Made by a program: the position numbers and the translations under genes. The notes under the pieces are model-generated. The model saw nothing but the letters and a program-made list of their open reading frames with translations, was not told where the DNA came from and did not search any database. A stretch of 45,361 nucleotides of DNA from a virus, in the IMG/VR virus record IMGVR_UViG_3300050821_003741, positions 1 through 45,361 of that record; one strand, written 5' to 3'. Below, piece after piece: positions 32,524-39,002 of this stretch; the stretch's first letter is position 1, and each line of letters begins with the position of its first letter.

Positions 32524-33007
32524 CACGATCAAATTATTGCGTCCGTGTGGGATAGAATTTCCCGACGGAAAACAGTTTGCGGAATGGGGGCCGTTGTGGG
32601 GGTATCATTTCGATGCGGAGGGGAATTGGGTCCGGGGGCAGGCGGAACACCTGGGGGAAATGATGGGGCAACACGGCGGGCTTGATATCAAATGCCCGAC
32701 GGGGACGCCGCTGATATCGCCCAGCGACGGAAAAATTTTGGTGGCCGGGTGGCAAGACCCGACGAATCCAAAAAAGGGGTACGGGATTCATGTTTTGATT
32801 GAGTTGCCGGATCCGGCGGGATGGATTTTGACGGGCGGGCATTTCTCAACCCTCTTTATGATAGGGGGCGACTCCGTTAAACGCGGTGAACCCGTCGGAG
32901 TATCAGGCGAAACGGGGAACGTGGACGGGCCACATTCGCATTGGCAGTTGGAAAAGCCCGGGCAGTATCCCAGGATGCCGTTTAATTTTGAGTGGGTAAA
33001 TTCGTAG
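32516..33007 (+). CDS. Peptidase M23 endolysin
   Basis: 163 aa from GTG 32516. M23 zinc motif: QHGGLD with His53 and Asp57, then 'PTGTPLISPSDGKILVAGW', the supporting His109 in GGHFSTL, 'GEPVGVSGETGNVDGP' and the final HSH motif (His140, His142). It would cleave peptide crosslinks of peptidoglycan at the end of infection. No signal peptide, so it needs a holin. Confidence 0.88.
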   Translation: MDNTIKLLRPCGIEFPDGKQFAEWGPLWGYHFDAEGNWVRGQAEHLGEMMGQHGGLDIKCPTGTPLISPSDGKILVAGWQDPTNPKKGYGIHVLIELPDPAGWILTGGHFSTLFMIGGDSVKRGEPVGVSGETGNVDGPHSHWQLEKPGQYPRMPFNFEWVNS

Positions 33008-33018
33008 GGGGGTGGACA

Positions 33019-33333
33019 ATGGGTATTCTACAGGACATAGAAACGAAAGTGGAAGTGTGGATCATCCAAAAGGAGTTGCCGAAGGCGATCAACGCGGGCG
33101 TGGCTGTGGCGTCAGGATTCTTGATGTCTCAGAAGGTGGCCCCGGTGGTGGCGGCGTTGGGGATCGACCCAAATACGATCATCGGGTGGCTGGCGAAATT
33201 CGCGGGAACGACGTTAGTAGCCGGGATATCGCATCTCATTTCAAGCTGGTTGACCAATAAAGCGGTGGTCCCAGCGGTGACGGTGCAAGCCCCGCCAGCA
33301 GTCCCTCCGGTTGGGCCAGTCAAACCCGCCTAA
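33019..33333 (+). CDS. Hydrophobic protein, possible holin
   Basis: 104 aa from ATG 33019 with AGGGGGG upstream. Weakly hydrophobic helices lie near residues 25-38 (NAGVAVASGFLMSQ), 41-50 and 63-80 (GTTLVAGISHLISSWL), with a Pro/Val-rich tail. Placement directly after the endolysin suggests a holin or lysis accessory; hydrophobicity is modest, so a soluble protein is not excluded. Confidence 0.5.
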   Translation: MGILQDIETKVEVWIIQKELPKAINAGVAVASGFLMSQKVAPVVAALGIDPNTIIGWLAKFAGTTLVAGISHLISSWLTNKAVVPAVTVQAPPAVPPVGPVKPA

Positions 33334-33339
33334 ACGCGG

Positions 33340-33753
33340 ATGGGTTTTGATCGATTATCAATAAAGGTAGAGACCGGAGACGGGCGTAATGTCTGTGTCT
33401 TGGAACCATTCTATTTCACCCGGAAAAACGGGGAAGTCGTTGCGGTGGGGGTTGGAGCGGAGAGCGACGGAGCCAGCACACCGCGTGAATCATGGGTAGT
33501 GACACCGCCTTTCGGGTGGTATTGGCTGGCGACGGTTCTGCATGATTATCTCTATCGGTATACGCAGAGGGCAAAAGAGGAGTGCGACGCGATCTTACTT
33601 GAGGCGTTGGAATGGTTGGCTTGGCTTACGGAGAATCCATTATTGCGTGAGGCGCGGATGATCGAAGGGCGGGCGATGTATGATGCCGTGGTATTAGGCG
33701 GCGCGTCGTCATTCGAGGAAGACCGAAAAAACCAAACGAATAGAACGCTATAG
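33340..33753 (+). CDS. DUF1353 protein
   Basis: 137 aa. 'GAESDGASTPRESWVVTPPFGWYWLATVLHDYLYRY' in parts is the DUF1353 signature (PxxxxTDxAS-like start and HDYLY). The family is often near phage lysis genes and may have peptidase-like activity, though no enzyme function is proven. Last gene before the late terminator. Confidence 0.82.
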   Translation: MGFDRLSIKVETGDGRNVCVLEPFYFTRKNGEVVAVGVGAESDGASTPRESWVVTPPFGWYWLATVLHDYLYRYTQRAKEECDAILLEALEWLAWLTENPLLREARMIEGRAMYDAVVLGGASSFEEDRKNQTNRTL

Positions 33754-33801
33754 ACTGCTATAAATGGTACCGATCCCGCGTCCTCCCCCGGACGCCGCCA
33801 C

Positions 33802-33836
33802 CCCCCGCCAGGTCATCGGCGGGGGCCTTTTGTTTT
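33802..33836 (+). terminator. Rho-independent terminator at end of late genes
   Basis: CCCCCGCC (33802-33809) pairs with GGCGGGGG (33818-33825) around an 8-nt loop, followed by CC then TTTTGTTTT. It points along the plus strand and ends the late transcription unit just before the convergent minus-strand gene. Confidence 0.88.
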
Positions 33837-33993
33837 AGGGGGTATCGGTCCGAATCAACCAGCGGAGATAGGCGGGTCGTTTCATGCGGCGTTTCAAGGC
33901 ATTGCGGGCCAGCAATTTTAAATCGTTTCGGGACCAGCGGATCATGTAGGGATATTTGATCACAAGGTTCGCGGGTTTCTTGGGCATCACCAT
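33835..33993 (-). CDS. Small basic protein, the only minus-strand gene
   Basis: 52 aa from the ATG at 33993 (minus), with AGGAGACGAAA correctly spaced before it. The product is very basic and helical: 'MIRWSRNDLKLLARNALKRR' and 'RPAYLRWLIRTDTP'. It faces the early operon across a shared promoter region. A DNA-binding regulator is plausible from charge and position, but no known fold (HTH or ribbon-helix-helix) is clear. A longer reading from 34140 lacks a ribosome site. Confidence 0.55.
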   Translation of the reverse strand: MVMPKKPANLVIKYPYMIRWSRNDLKLLARNALKRRMKRPAYLRWLIRTDTP

Positions 33994-34027
33994 TTTCGTC
34001 TCCTGGTCCGCAGATGGCGTAAAGGAC

Positions 34028-34056
34028 TTGCGGAATATCCAAATAGGATATACAAT
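34028..34056 (+). promoter_or_regulatory. Early operon promoter (sigma-70 type)
   Basis: TTGCGG (34028-34033), a 17-base spacer and TACAAT (34051-34056). The bases 34040-34059 match 18/20 with those at the second promoter (37273-37292), CAAATAGGRTATACAWTTTG, supporting function. It directs the operon starting at 34134. Confidence 0.7.
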
Positions 34057-34073
34057 TTGAGTAGAAGATACAA
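34045..34073 (-). promoter_or_regulatory. Possible divergent promoter for the minus-strand gene
   Basis: On the minus strand, TTGTAT (34073-34068), 17 bases and TATCCT (34050-34045) make a weak sigma-70-like promoter overlapping the early promoter back to back. Both could not be bound at once, so a switch is possible. Confidence 0.3.
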
Positions 34074-34074
34074 G

Positions 34075-34130
34075 AGCCCTTGCGAGGGCGCGGCGACGGG
34101 AGCGAAAACCCCGAAGGCCAAAAGGAGACT
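34075..34130 (+). ncRNA. Two-hairpin leader element, copy A
   Basis: Hairpin GCCCT-TGCG-AGGGC (34076-34089), then CGGG (34097-34100) pairing with CCCG (34110-34113), then AAAAGGAGA. The same arrangement with near-identical second hairpin and ribosome site is found at 34811-34867. Probably a translational control or mRNA-stability leader for the gene at 34134. Confidence 0.5.
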
Positions 34131-34133
34131 CAG

Positions 34134-34280
34134 ATGTCAAGCTCGACCAGGAAACCGAATCAACCCACCAAACAAATCCGTTCTAAACCCCAAAAAGTTT
34201 CACGGAAACAGGCCATGCTTTCGACGGTCTGCGGACGCGCATTCCTGCGCGAAAACGGATATCTGAAAGGAGGAAAATAG
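34134..34280 (+). CDS. First early-operon protein (48 aa)
   Basis: Basic product MSSSTRKPNQPTKQIRSKPQ then 'RKQAMLSTVCGRAFLRENGYLKGGK'. Strong AAAAGGAGA site after leader copy A. Codons 3-7 (34141-34152) contain GCTCGACCAGGA, perfectly complementary to the loop of the short transcript at 37294-37369. No family recognised. First-gene position and basic charge suggest a host-takeover or nucleic-acid-binding protein. Confidence 0.7.
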   Translation: MSSSTRKPNQPTKQIRSKPQKVSRKQAMLSTVCGRAFLRENGYLKGGK

Positions 34281-34282
34281 CC

Positions 34283-34483
34283 ATGAAACAGTATTACATC
34301 AAAGAGCGGATTAATCCGCAACTTGGAACCTATTATGTGGCGTGTGGGCAGATGTCCAAGGCGGCGGCTAGGAGGAGTGAGAATCCTCTCTATGGAGAAA
34401 ATATCATGCACAGCTTCGAAACCGAATCTGCCTACCTTGCGCGGATTCAGGAGTTGAAGAGGCTAGGGGAGAAATTCCAATGA
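34283..34483 (+). CDS. Hypothetical early protein (66 aa)
   Basis: MKQYYIKERINPQLGTYYVA then 'CGQMSKAAARRSENPLYGEN' and a helical 'SFETESAYLARIQELKRLG'. AAAGGAGGAAAATAGCC precedes the ATG. Overlaps the next gene by four bases. A compact small phage protein of unknown function. Confidence 0.7.
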   Translation: MKQYYIKERINPQLGTYYVACGQMSKAAARRSENPLYGENIMHSFETESAYLARIQELKRLGEKFQ

Positions 34484-34668
34484 AAGGAATGATCGTAAAG
34501 ATGCGGAACGGGACCGCAACCATCAGCATTTGGCCGGACGGGCGGACGGTGACGGACGCGGTGGTCAATATCCCTAATTTCGAGAGCCAGCTTTTGGCAG
34601 TTCGCCGCCTTCGATTGGTCGGGTGGCAATTGACGGATCCGAATCGGTGGGAAGAGGCGGAGGTATGA
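34480..34668 (+). CDS. Hypothetical early protein (62 aa)
   Basis: Starts in ATGA overlap with the previous stop, with GGGGAGAAA upstream. Beta-rich start 'MIVKMRNGTATISIWPDGRTV' and a helical 'FESQLLAVRRLRLVGWQL'. No family recognised. Confidence 0.65.
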   Translation: MKGMIVKMRNGTATISIWPDGRTVTDAVVNIPNFESQLLAVRRLRLVGWQLTDPNRWEEAEV

Positions 34669-34874
34669 AAATCGTAGTGGAGGTGCGGACGGCGCGGCAC
34701 GGGTCGGTGAAATGGGAAATAGGGCATGAGGAATGGGATAAAGACCATCGGAAAGCCTTTTTAAATATATTGGCGGTTGTCGCTAAATCCCTGGCTGTAA
34801 AAAAGATTTCAGCCCCCGAGGGGGCAGGGAAACGGGAGCGATACCCCGAAAACCCAAAAGGAGAAAAACCATGA
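34665..34874 (+). CDS. Hypothetical early protein (69 aa)
   Basis: ATG 34665 overlaps the upstream stop. Begins MKIVVEVRTARHGSVKWEIG and ends with a Lys/Glu/Pro tail. The last 20 codons are encoded by leader element B (34811-34867), so the C-terminus is probably shaped by RNA structure rather than protein selection. Overlaps the DUF932 start by four bases. Confidence 0.6.
   Translation: MKIVVEVRTARHGSVKWEIGHEEWDKDHRKAFLNILAVVAKSLAVKKISAPEGAGKRERYPENPKGEKP
34811..34867 (+). ncRNA. Two-hairpin leader element, copy B
   Basis: Hairpin GCCCC-CGAG-GGGGC (34812-34825), then CGGG (34833-34836) with CCCG (34845-34848), then CC, AAAAGGAGA. The string ACGGGAGCGA and CCCCGAA are shared with copy A at 34096-34115. 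It precedes the DUF932 gene and lies inside the end of the previous reading frame. Confidence 0.5.
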
Positions 34875-35956
34875 AAACCGGAAGCTCGTTGCAGAAGTTG
34901 GCGGCAGAGTTGGAGCGTCAGCAGGAGAGTAAGCGGGACTTCATCGCGCCCACCACGGAGTTGGAGGTCGTGGCGCAATGGAATATCGATGGAGAAGATC
35001 GTGGCCCTTGTTTGAGGGTAAACGGGCATGGATTATTCCCGATCAATGATGTGGCCCACCAACAGATCGCGTCACGGGTCGGAATCCCTCAGAAGTATTA
35101 TGACCGGATGAAATTGGAGGCCCCTGGGCTGATGGTGGATAACGTGAACCATTGGTTCGGTGCGAAAAAAGAGAAGCAGATGGTACGGACCCTAGACGGG
35201 ACGGCGCGGGCGTTTCTGAGTGATCGGTATCGGCCCCTGGATAACCTGGATATGGCGACGGCGGTATTGCCCATCCTGGGAAAGATGGGGGTCAAGGTGG
35301 AATCCTCAGAACTGACCCAGAAGCGTCTGTATATCAAAGCCGTGACGCCGAAGGTCACGGCGGAGATTAAGAATGGCGATGTGGTACAGGCGGGGATCAT
35401 CATCAGTAATAGTGAGGTCGGGCTGGGGTCCGTGAAGGTAGAACCCCTGGTATTCCGTCTGGTCTGTCTCAATGGGCTGATCGTCAATGATCATGCGATG
35501 CGAAAGTATCACGTGGGACGTTCCGGGGCGGAGGGTGATATGGCCGCGGAATTCTTCCGGGACGAAACCCGCCAGGCGGACGATAAAGCGTTCTGGATGA
35601 AGGTGCGGGACGTGGTGGCGGGCGCGTTCAACCAAGACGTGTTCGGGCGGATCGTGGAGCGGATGAAAGAAGCCACGGAGAGGATCATTGATGTGGACGT
35701 GGTTAAAGTGGTGGAAGTCGTGCGGCGCGACCATGCGTTGAATGACGATGAGCGGTCCGGCGTACTTCAACACCTCATCAAGGGCGGCGATCTGACGCAG
35801 TATGGGCTGTTGAACGCCGTGACACGGACCAGCCAGGACGTGCCGGATTATGACCGGGCAACGGAATTAGAGCGGACCGGGGGCGATATCTTGGCGATGA
35901 GTGGTGGCGAATGGGAAGCGTTCCTGAACATTGCCGAACGGACGAAACGCGATTGA
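34871..35956 (+). CDS. DUF932 protein
   Basis: 361 aa. DUF932 pattern: 'QQIASRVGIPQKYYDRMK' near residues 63-80, 'RAFLSDRYRPLDNLDMATAVLPIL' near 113-136, 'GIIISNSEVGLGSVKVEPLVFRLVCLNGLI' in the middle and 'LNDDERSGVLQHLIKGGDLTQYGLLNAVTRTSQ' at the end. The family is found in phages and plasmids with recombination genes; its biochemical role is unsettled. Strong AAAAGGAGAAAAACC site and leader B upstream. Confidence 0.87.
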   Translation: MKTGSSLQKLAAELERQQESKRDFIAPTTELEVVAQWNIDGEDRGPCLRVNGHGLFPINDVAHQQIASRVGIPQKYYDRMKLEAPGLMVDNVNHWFGAKKEKQMVRTLDGTARAFLSDRYRPLDNLDMATAVLPILGKMGVKVESSELTQKRLYIKAVTPKVTAEIKNGDVVQAGIIISNSEVGLGSVKVEPLVFRLVCLNGLIVNDHAMRKYHVGRSGAEGDMAAEFFRDETRQADDKAFWMKVRDVVAGAFNQDVFGRIVERMKEATERIIDVDVVKVVEVVRRDHALNDDERSGVLQHLIKGGDLTQYGLLNAVTRTSQDVPDYDRATELERTGGDILAMSGGEWEAFLNIAERTKRD

Positions 35957-35964
35957 GTGACCCA

Positions 35965-36019
35965 TGCCGGGGACTAAACATCCCCGGCAGTAAACGACGG
36001 CCCGGTGGGAAGTCCGGGC
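35965..36019 (+). other. Intercistronic double hairpin
   Basis: TGCCGGGGA (35965-35973) with TCCCCGGCA (35981-35989), a perfect 9-bp stem with a 7-nt loop, followed by GCCCGG (36000-36005) with CCGGGC (36014-36019). No T-run follows, so it is not a classical terminator. It may protect the DUF932 message or control the next gene. Confidence 0.55.
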
Positions 36020-36048
36020 GGAGGGATTGAAAAAGAGTTGGGGGATAT

Positions 36049-36225
36049 ATGCCGGAAGAAAAGACGCTTGAATCTTATGTGGGAGAGTACGACAAGCTGA
36101 TCGATACGGCATTGGAGGCTATGGCCGAGTTGGAACAAATCCGCGTGATGAACGATAAGCTGGTGGCTATAGCGCAGGAGACGGCGCGGAAGTTTGAAGA
36201 AGTGATCCGAAGCATAAATAATTAA
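36049..36225 (+). CDS. Small acidic helical protein (58 aa)
   Basis: MPEEKTLESYVGEYDKLIDT followed by a continuous amphipathic helix to 'FEEVIRSINN'. GTTGGGGGATAT precedes the ATG. Likely a coiled-coil dimer; function unknown. Confidence 0.65.
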   Translation: MPEEKTLESYVGEYDKLIDTALEAMAELEQIRVMNDKLVAIAQETARKFEEVIRSINN

Positions 36226-36239
36226 AAAGGGGAGGGTCT

Positions 36240-36428
36240 ATGTTGCAATGGTGGCTGGTTATTTGGTTTGTGAGTGGCAATACAATGGTGGTCGCAAACT
36301 TCCGAACAAAGGATGAGTGCGTGATAGGCAAGACGTTTTATGTCCCACTTTTTGCAAAGGAGGTCATTGATTCCGCCTGCGTGCCGGGAATTCCAGCGCC
36401 CGATAAAAAGGAGCGGAAACAGCCGTGA
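36240..36428 (+). CDS. Small exported or membrane-anchored protein (62 aa)
   Basis: N-terminal hydrophobic segment MLQWWLVIWFVSGNTMVV then 'NFRTKDECVIGKTFYVPL', and a second Cys near residue 47 that could pair with Cys27. GGGGAGGGTCT is upstream. Proteins of this shape are frequent in phage early regions. Overlaps the next gene by four bases. Confidence 0.6.
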   Translation: MLQWWLVIWFVSGNTMVVANFRTKDECVIGKTFYVPLFAKEVIDSACVPGIPAPDKKERKQP

Positions 36429-36598
36429 AGTCTTACTCCGTTGTGTTTGAGGGTTTTTTCCGTGGAGAGCGTATCACGGTAAGAGTTAGCGATGTCTGGG
36501 GGAAAAATTGGACGGAGGCCACGGAATTGGCGGCATCATTTCTCCATGAAGAACTCCTGGACGATTATAAAGTAATTCTCGTTAAAGAATTGGAGTAA
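36425..36598 (+). CDS. Hypothetical early protein (57 aa)
   Basis: GTG start at 36425 in overlap with the previous stop (GTGA). Beta start 'SYSVVFEGFFRGERITVRV' and a helical 'ATELAASFLHEELLDDYKV'. No family recognised. Confidence 0.6.
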   Translation: MKSYSVVFEGFFRGERITVRVSDVWGKNWTEATELAASFLHEELLDDYKVILVKELE

Positions 36599-36610
36599 AA
36601 GGAGGCGACG

Positions 36611-36820
36611 ATGCTGGAAATTGCAAATGTGGTGAAAGGTCCCAAGGGGTGGCGCGTGTATGTTTTCGATTGGACCAGCCCTCCATTTGAATCCCGGTTA
36701 AATGCGGTATCGAGCGCAAAGCGGTTGAATCTGTCCATGGGGCATGGGATTGAATCGGGCGCTATCGGGAAGAGGTTGGCGCGGGCGGTGAAGAAACTCA
36801 AGGCCCGGCGTCATGGTTAG
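36611..36820 (+). CDS. Hypothetical early protein (69 aa)
   Basis: AAAAGGAGGCGACG precedes the ATG. 'MLEIANVVKGPKGWRVYVFD' then 'FESRLNAVSSAKRLNLSMG' and a basic helical tail. Probably a small nucleic-acid-associated protein on charge alone. Confidence 0.62.
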   Translation: MLEIANVVKGPKGWRVYVFDWTSPPFESRLNAVSSAKRLNLSMGHGIESGAIGKRLARAVKKLKARRHG

Positions 36821-37052
36821 GGGCGCATATCCAAGCCGTCGTCTGAACCAGGCGTTCGTCTTGATGGAAAAGGCGGTAAATGTCTTAGAGAAGGGCCGAC
36901 GGGAATGTGCCAGCGAATTCACTTCGACCTTCGGATTCTATGCCGATCGGCTGAGAGGATTGATTGACGCGGGGGATAGCGTTTCGTGGGGGATGCGGAA
37001 GACGTATCTCCGATGGCGGGCGCGTGAGCAACTCAATAAGAAGAATCGCTAG
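36813..37052 (+). CDS. Hypothetical basic protein (79 aa)
   Basis: Overlaps the previous gene by eight bases. 'RLNQAFVLMEKAVNVLEKGRRE', then 'FGFYADRLRGLIDAGD' and 'WRAREQLNKKNR'. All-helical and basic. Function unknown. Confidence 0.6.
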   Translation: MVRGAYPSRRLNQAFVLMEKAVNVLEKGRRECASEFTSTFGFYADRLRGLIDAGDSVSWGMRKTYLRWRAREQLNKKNR

Positions 37053-37061
37053 GGGGCTAAT

Positions 37062-37262
37062 ATGACAGTTAAATATCTATGGATAGCGGAAAATGCCGAC
37101 GGAAAAAATGCGCAAAAATACGCGGTAGACGATAAGGGGCAAGCCATGCTGATAGCGCTAATGGAAGGGCGGGGCGTGTGGTTTAATTATATCGAGGGGG
37201 AACGAATCCCGAGTGAGTGGTTCCCGTACCTGGAATTTATGGAAATGCTGGAGGGGGATTGA
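37062..37262 (+). CDS. Hypothetical early protein (66 aa)
   Basis: AGGGGGCTAAT precedes the ATG. 'MTVKYLWIAENADGKNAQKY' and an aromatic-rich 'GVWFNYIEGERIPSEWFPYL'. Its stop codon sits inside the -35 box of the promoter at 37259, so the two signals overlap. Confidence 0.62.
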   Translation: MTVKYLWIAENADGKNAQKYAVDDKGQAMLIALMEGRGVWFNYIEGERIPSEWFPYLEFMEMLEGD

Positions 37263-37287
37263 CAAATTATTGCAAATAGGGTATACA
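37259..37287 (+). promoter_or_regulatory. Strong sigma-70-type promoter upstream of recT
   Basis: Perfect -35 TTGACA (37259-37264), 17-base spacer, -10 TATACA (37282-37287). Bases 37273-37292 match the early promoter core 18/20. The start site would be near 37294, directly before GCTCGACCAG and a terminator. Confidence 0.82.
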
Positions 37288-37293
37288 TTTTGG

Positions 37294-37369
37294 ATGCTCG
37301 ACCAGAGTAAAAAAATTCCGATTCTGTGAAGCGCGCCTCCTCCTGGTCGAGCGGGCGCGCTTCTTTTTT
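37294..37369 (+). ncRNA. Short promoter-to-terminator transcript (sRNA or attenuator leader)
   Basis: Between the promoter at 37259 and the terminator at 37328-37369 lie only about 75 transcribed bases, with no reading frame. Its first bases, GCTCGACCAG (37296-37305), are complementary to CTGGTCGAGC (37343-37352) in the terminator loop. The loop bases 37341-37352 are perfectly complementary to 34141-34152, just inside the first early gene. It may be a trans-acting RNA or a recT attenuator; neither is shown. Confidence 0.55.
37328..37369 (+). terminator. Rho-independent terminator between promoter and recT
   Basis: A 10-bp perfect stem pairs GAAGCGCGCC (37328-37337) with GGCGCGCTTC (37354-37363) around a 16-nt loop, then six T. 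It lies before the recT ribosome site, so recT expression needs read-through or antitermination. Confidence 0.85.
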
Positions 37370-37385
37370 GTCCAAAGGGGGCATT

Positions 37386-38372
37386 ATGACGAATGGTAAA
37401 GACGGTGGGAATATTAAGCCTGTGGCGGCGACGGGGGTGTTTTCGTTGGTCCCGAGAACGTATCAAGAAGCGGAGAGCTTGGCAAAGTTGATGGCGGAAA
37501 GCGATATGGTCCCGAAGGATTATAAAGGGAAACCGGGAAACGTGTTGATCGCGGTACAGATGGGTTTGGAGTTGGACCTCAAGCCCATGCAAGCCATTCA
37601 AAATCTGGCGGTGATCAACGGTCGTCCGGCGATCTTTGGCGACCTTGGAAAGGCGATCTTGTTTTCTAAGGGATGCAAAATCGACCAAGACGATATCGAG
37701 ATCGTCAAGAAAAACAAGCGGGCGCGATGCAAGATCACCCGACCGGACGGTCAAGTGATTGAGCGGACCTTCGGAGAAGACGATGCGCGAACGGCGAAAT
37801 TGTGGGGGAAGGCGGGGCCATGGACGGATTACCCATGGCGGCAAATGTCTTGGCGGGCCTTTTGGTTCGCGGCGCGGGACGCGGCGGCGGATATGCTCAA
37901 GGGTGTGTCGGGCGTCGAAGAGGTGATTGATATTGACCCGGATAAAATTATCGACACCGAAACCGTGAAGGACGAAGGACCGAAGCGGGCCAGCGAAAGT
38001 GTGCCGCCCCCGGCGATTGAAACGAAGCCTGACGCGGTGGAGATCAAACCGTCCCCGGAGGTGGCCCCGCCTGAAACGGCGTTGCCCGAGTTGCCAGCGG
38101 AAAGCTCGGAGGCGAAGGATGCGCCAGTGGGAAATATAATTGCGGTGGTCGGGGTGGTGGCCGACATTCAATATAAACCGCTGGGCGAAAAGGACAAATG
38201 GGATTATCTTATTAAAGTGATGGACGCCCAAGGGCCAGTGTATTTGCATACCACAAGCACAGATATGGCAAAGGTCTTCCATACGGCGCGGCATGCGAAG
38301 AAAACGGTGGTAGCCCATTTCAGGATCGAGGGGGCGCGAAATGAAGTCTGCGACGTTACCCCTGGGGTCTAA
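37386..38372 (+). CDS. recT: RecT-family recombinase
   Basis: 328 aa from ATG 37386 with AAAGGGGG upstream; an in-frame GTG at 37326 would start inside the terminator and is rejected. RecT-like core: 'SLAKLMAESDMVPKDYKGKPGNVLIAVQMGLELDLKPMQAIQNLAVINGRPAIFGD' in parts (residues 27-82) and 'WRQMSWRAFWFAARDAAADMLKGV' near 157-180. It would anneal single strands with the exonuclease encoded next. The C-terminal 140 residues hold a Pro/Glu-rich linker and an extra beta domain. Confidence 0.85.
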   Translation: MTNGKDGGNIKPVAATGVFSLVPRTYQEAESLAKLMAESDMVPKDYKGKPGNVLIAVQMGLELDLKPMQAIQNLAVINGRPAIFGDLGKAILFSKGCKIDQDDIEIVKKNKRARCKITRPDGQVIERTFGEDDARTAKLWGKAGPWTDYPWRQMSWRAFWFAARDAAADMLKGVSGVEEVIDIDPDKIIDTETVKDEGPKRASESVPPPAIETKPDAVEIKPSPEVAPPETALPELPAESSEAKDAPVGNIIAVVGVVADIQYKPLGEKDKWDYLIKVMDAQGPVYLHTTSTDMAKVFHTARHAKKTVVAHFRIEGARNEVCDVTPGV

Positions 38373-38991
38373 AACCTTCACGTTCGATCCGGTCCTACAC
38401 CGATATGCTATCAATGGGATCCCCGCGCCGGGAATCACCCGAATATTGGACCTGACCGGATTCATCACCAATAAGGAATGGTTCACGGAGGAGTCGCGTC
38501 AGAGAGGGAAAGACATTCACCGGGCCTGTTGGTTCTTGGCGGAGAATGATCTTAATTGGGACACAGTGAGGCCGGAGTATCGGGCCAGGGTCCGGGGCTT
38601 CCAGAAGTTCTTGGAAGACGTGCAACCAAAGCTGATTTTGGTCGAACAACCCCTGTGTTCTTTTCAGTTCGGTTTCTGCGGAACCCCGGATTTTGTTTTT
38701 GAGGTCCAGGACGTCTTGTGGTGTGTCGATGTGAAAACGGGTCGGTCAGGGCTTCCTGCCGAATTGCAAACGGCCGCGCAAACCATCCTCATCAAAGAAA
38801 TGCCAAGCCCGATGGGGATGACCATGATCGAATGGCTCCCAAGAGTGATAAAACGTTTTGCGCTGGAATTGCCGGAGAACGGGAAGTATAAACTGATACC
38901 CCATCGGGACGACGTGATGGATACGGTGATGTTCTTGAACGCAAACGCCATGGTCCATCGACGGATCAATTGCGGTGAATTGAAGCTGTAA
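38341..38991 (+). CDS. PD-(D/E)XK exonuclease (RecE/Cas4-like)
   Basis: 216 aa. 'HRYAINGIPAPGITRILDLTGF' opens the fold, 'RQRGKDIHRA' is the helical entry, and the catalytic core is 'FGFCGTPDFVF' (Asp near 116) with 'WCVDVKTGR' (Asp and Lys near 129-131), then 'ELQTAAQTILI'. Enzymes of this type resect DNA ends for RecT annealing. The gene overlaps recT by 32 bases. Confidence 0.85.
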   Translation: MKSATLPLGSKTFTFDPVLHRYAINGIPAPGITRILDLTGFITNKEWFTEESRQRGKDIHRACWFLAENDLNWDTVRPEYRARVRGFQKFLEDVQPKLILVEQPLCSFQFGFCGTPDFVFEVQDVLWCVDVKTGRSGLPAELQTAAQTILIKEMPSPMGMTMIEWLPRVIKRFALELPENGKYKLIPHRDDVMDTVMFLNANAMVHRRINCGELKL

Positions 38992-39002
38992 AGGAGAACG
39001 AT

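Noticed and set aside
37326-37385. Upstream GTG start for recT
   Set aside because: It lies inside the terminator stem; ATG 37386 has AAAGGGGG at correct spacing and matches the usual RecT start.
37158-38486. 442-codon open frame on the minus strand across recT
   Set aside because: It is antisense to recT and the exonuclease, has no ribosome site and its translation is compositionally odd (Arg/His-rich). It is a shadow of codon bias.
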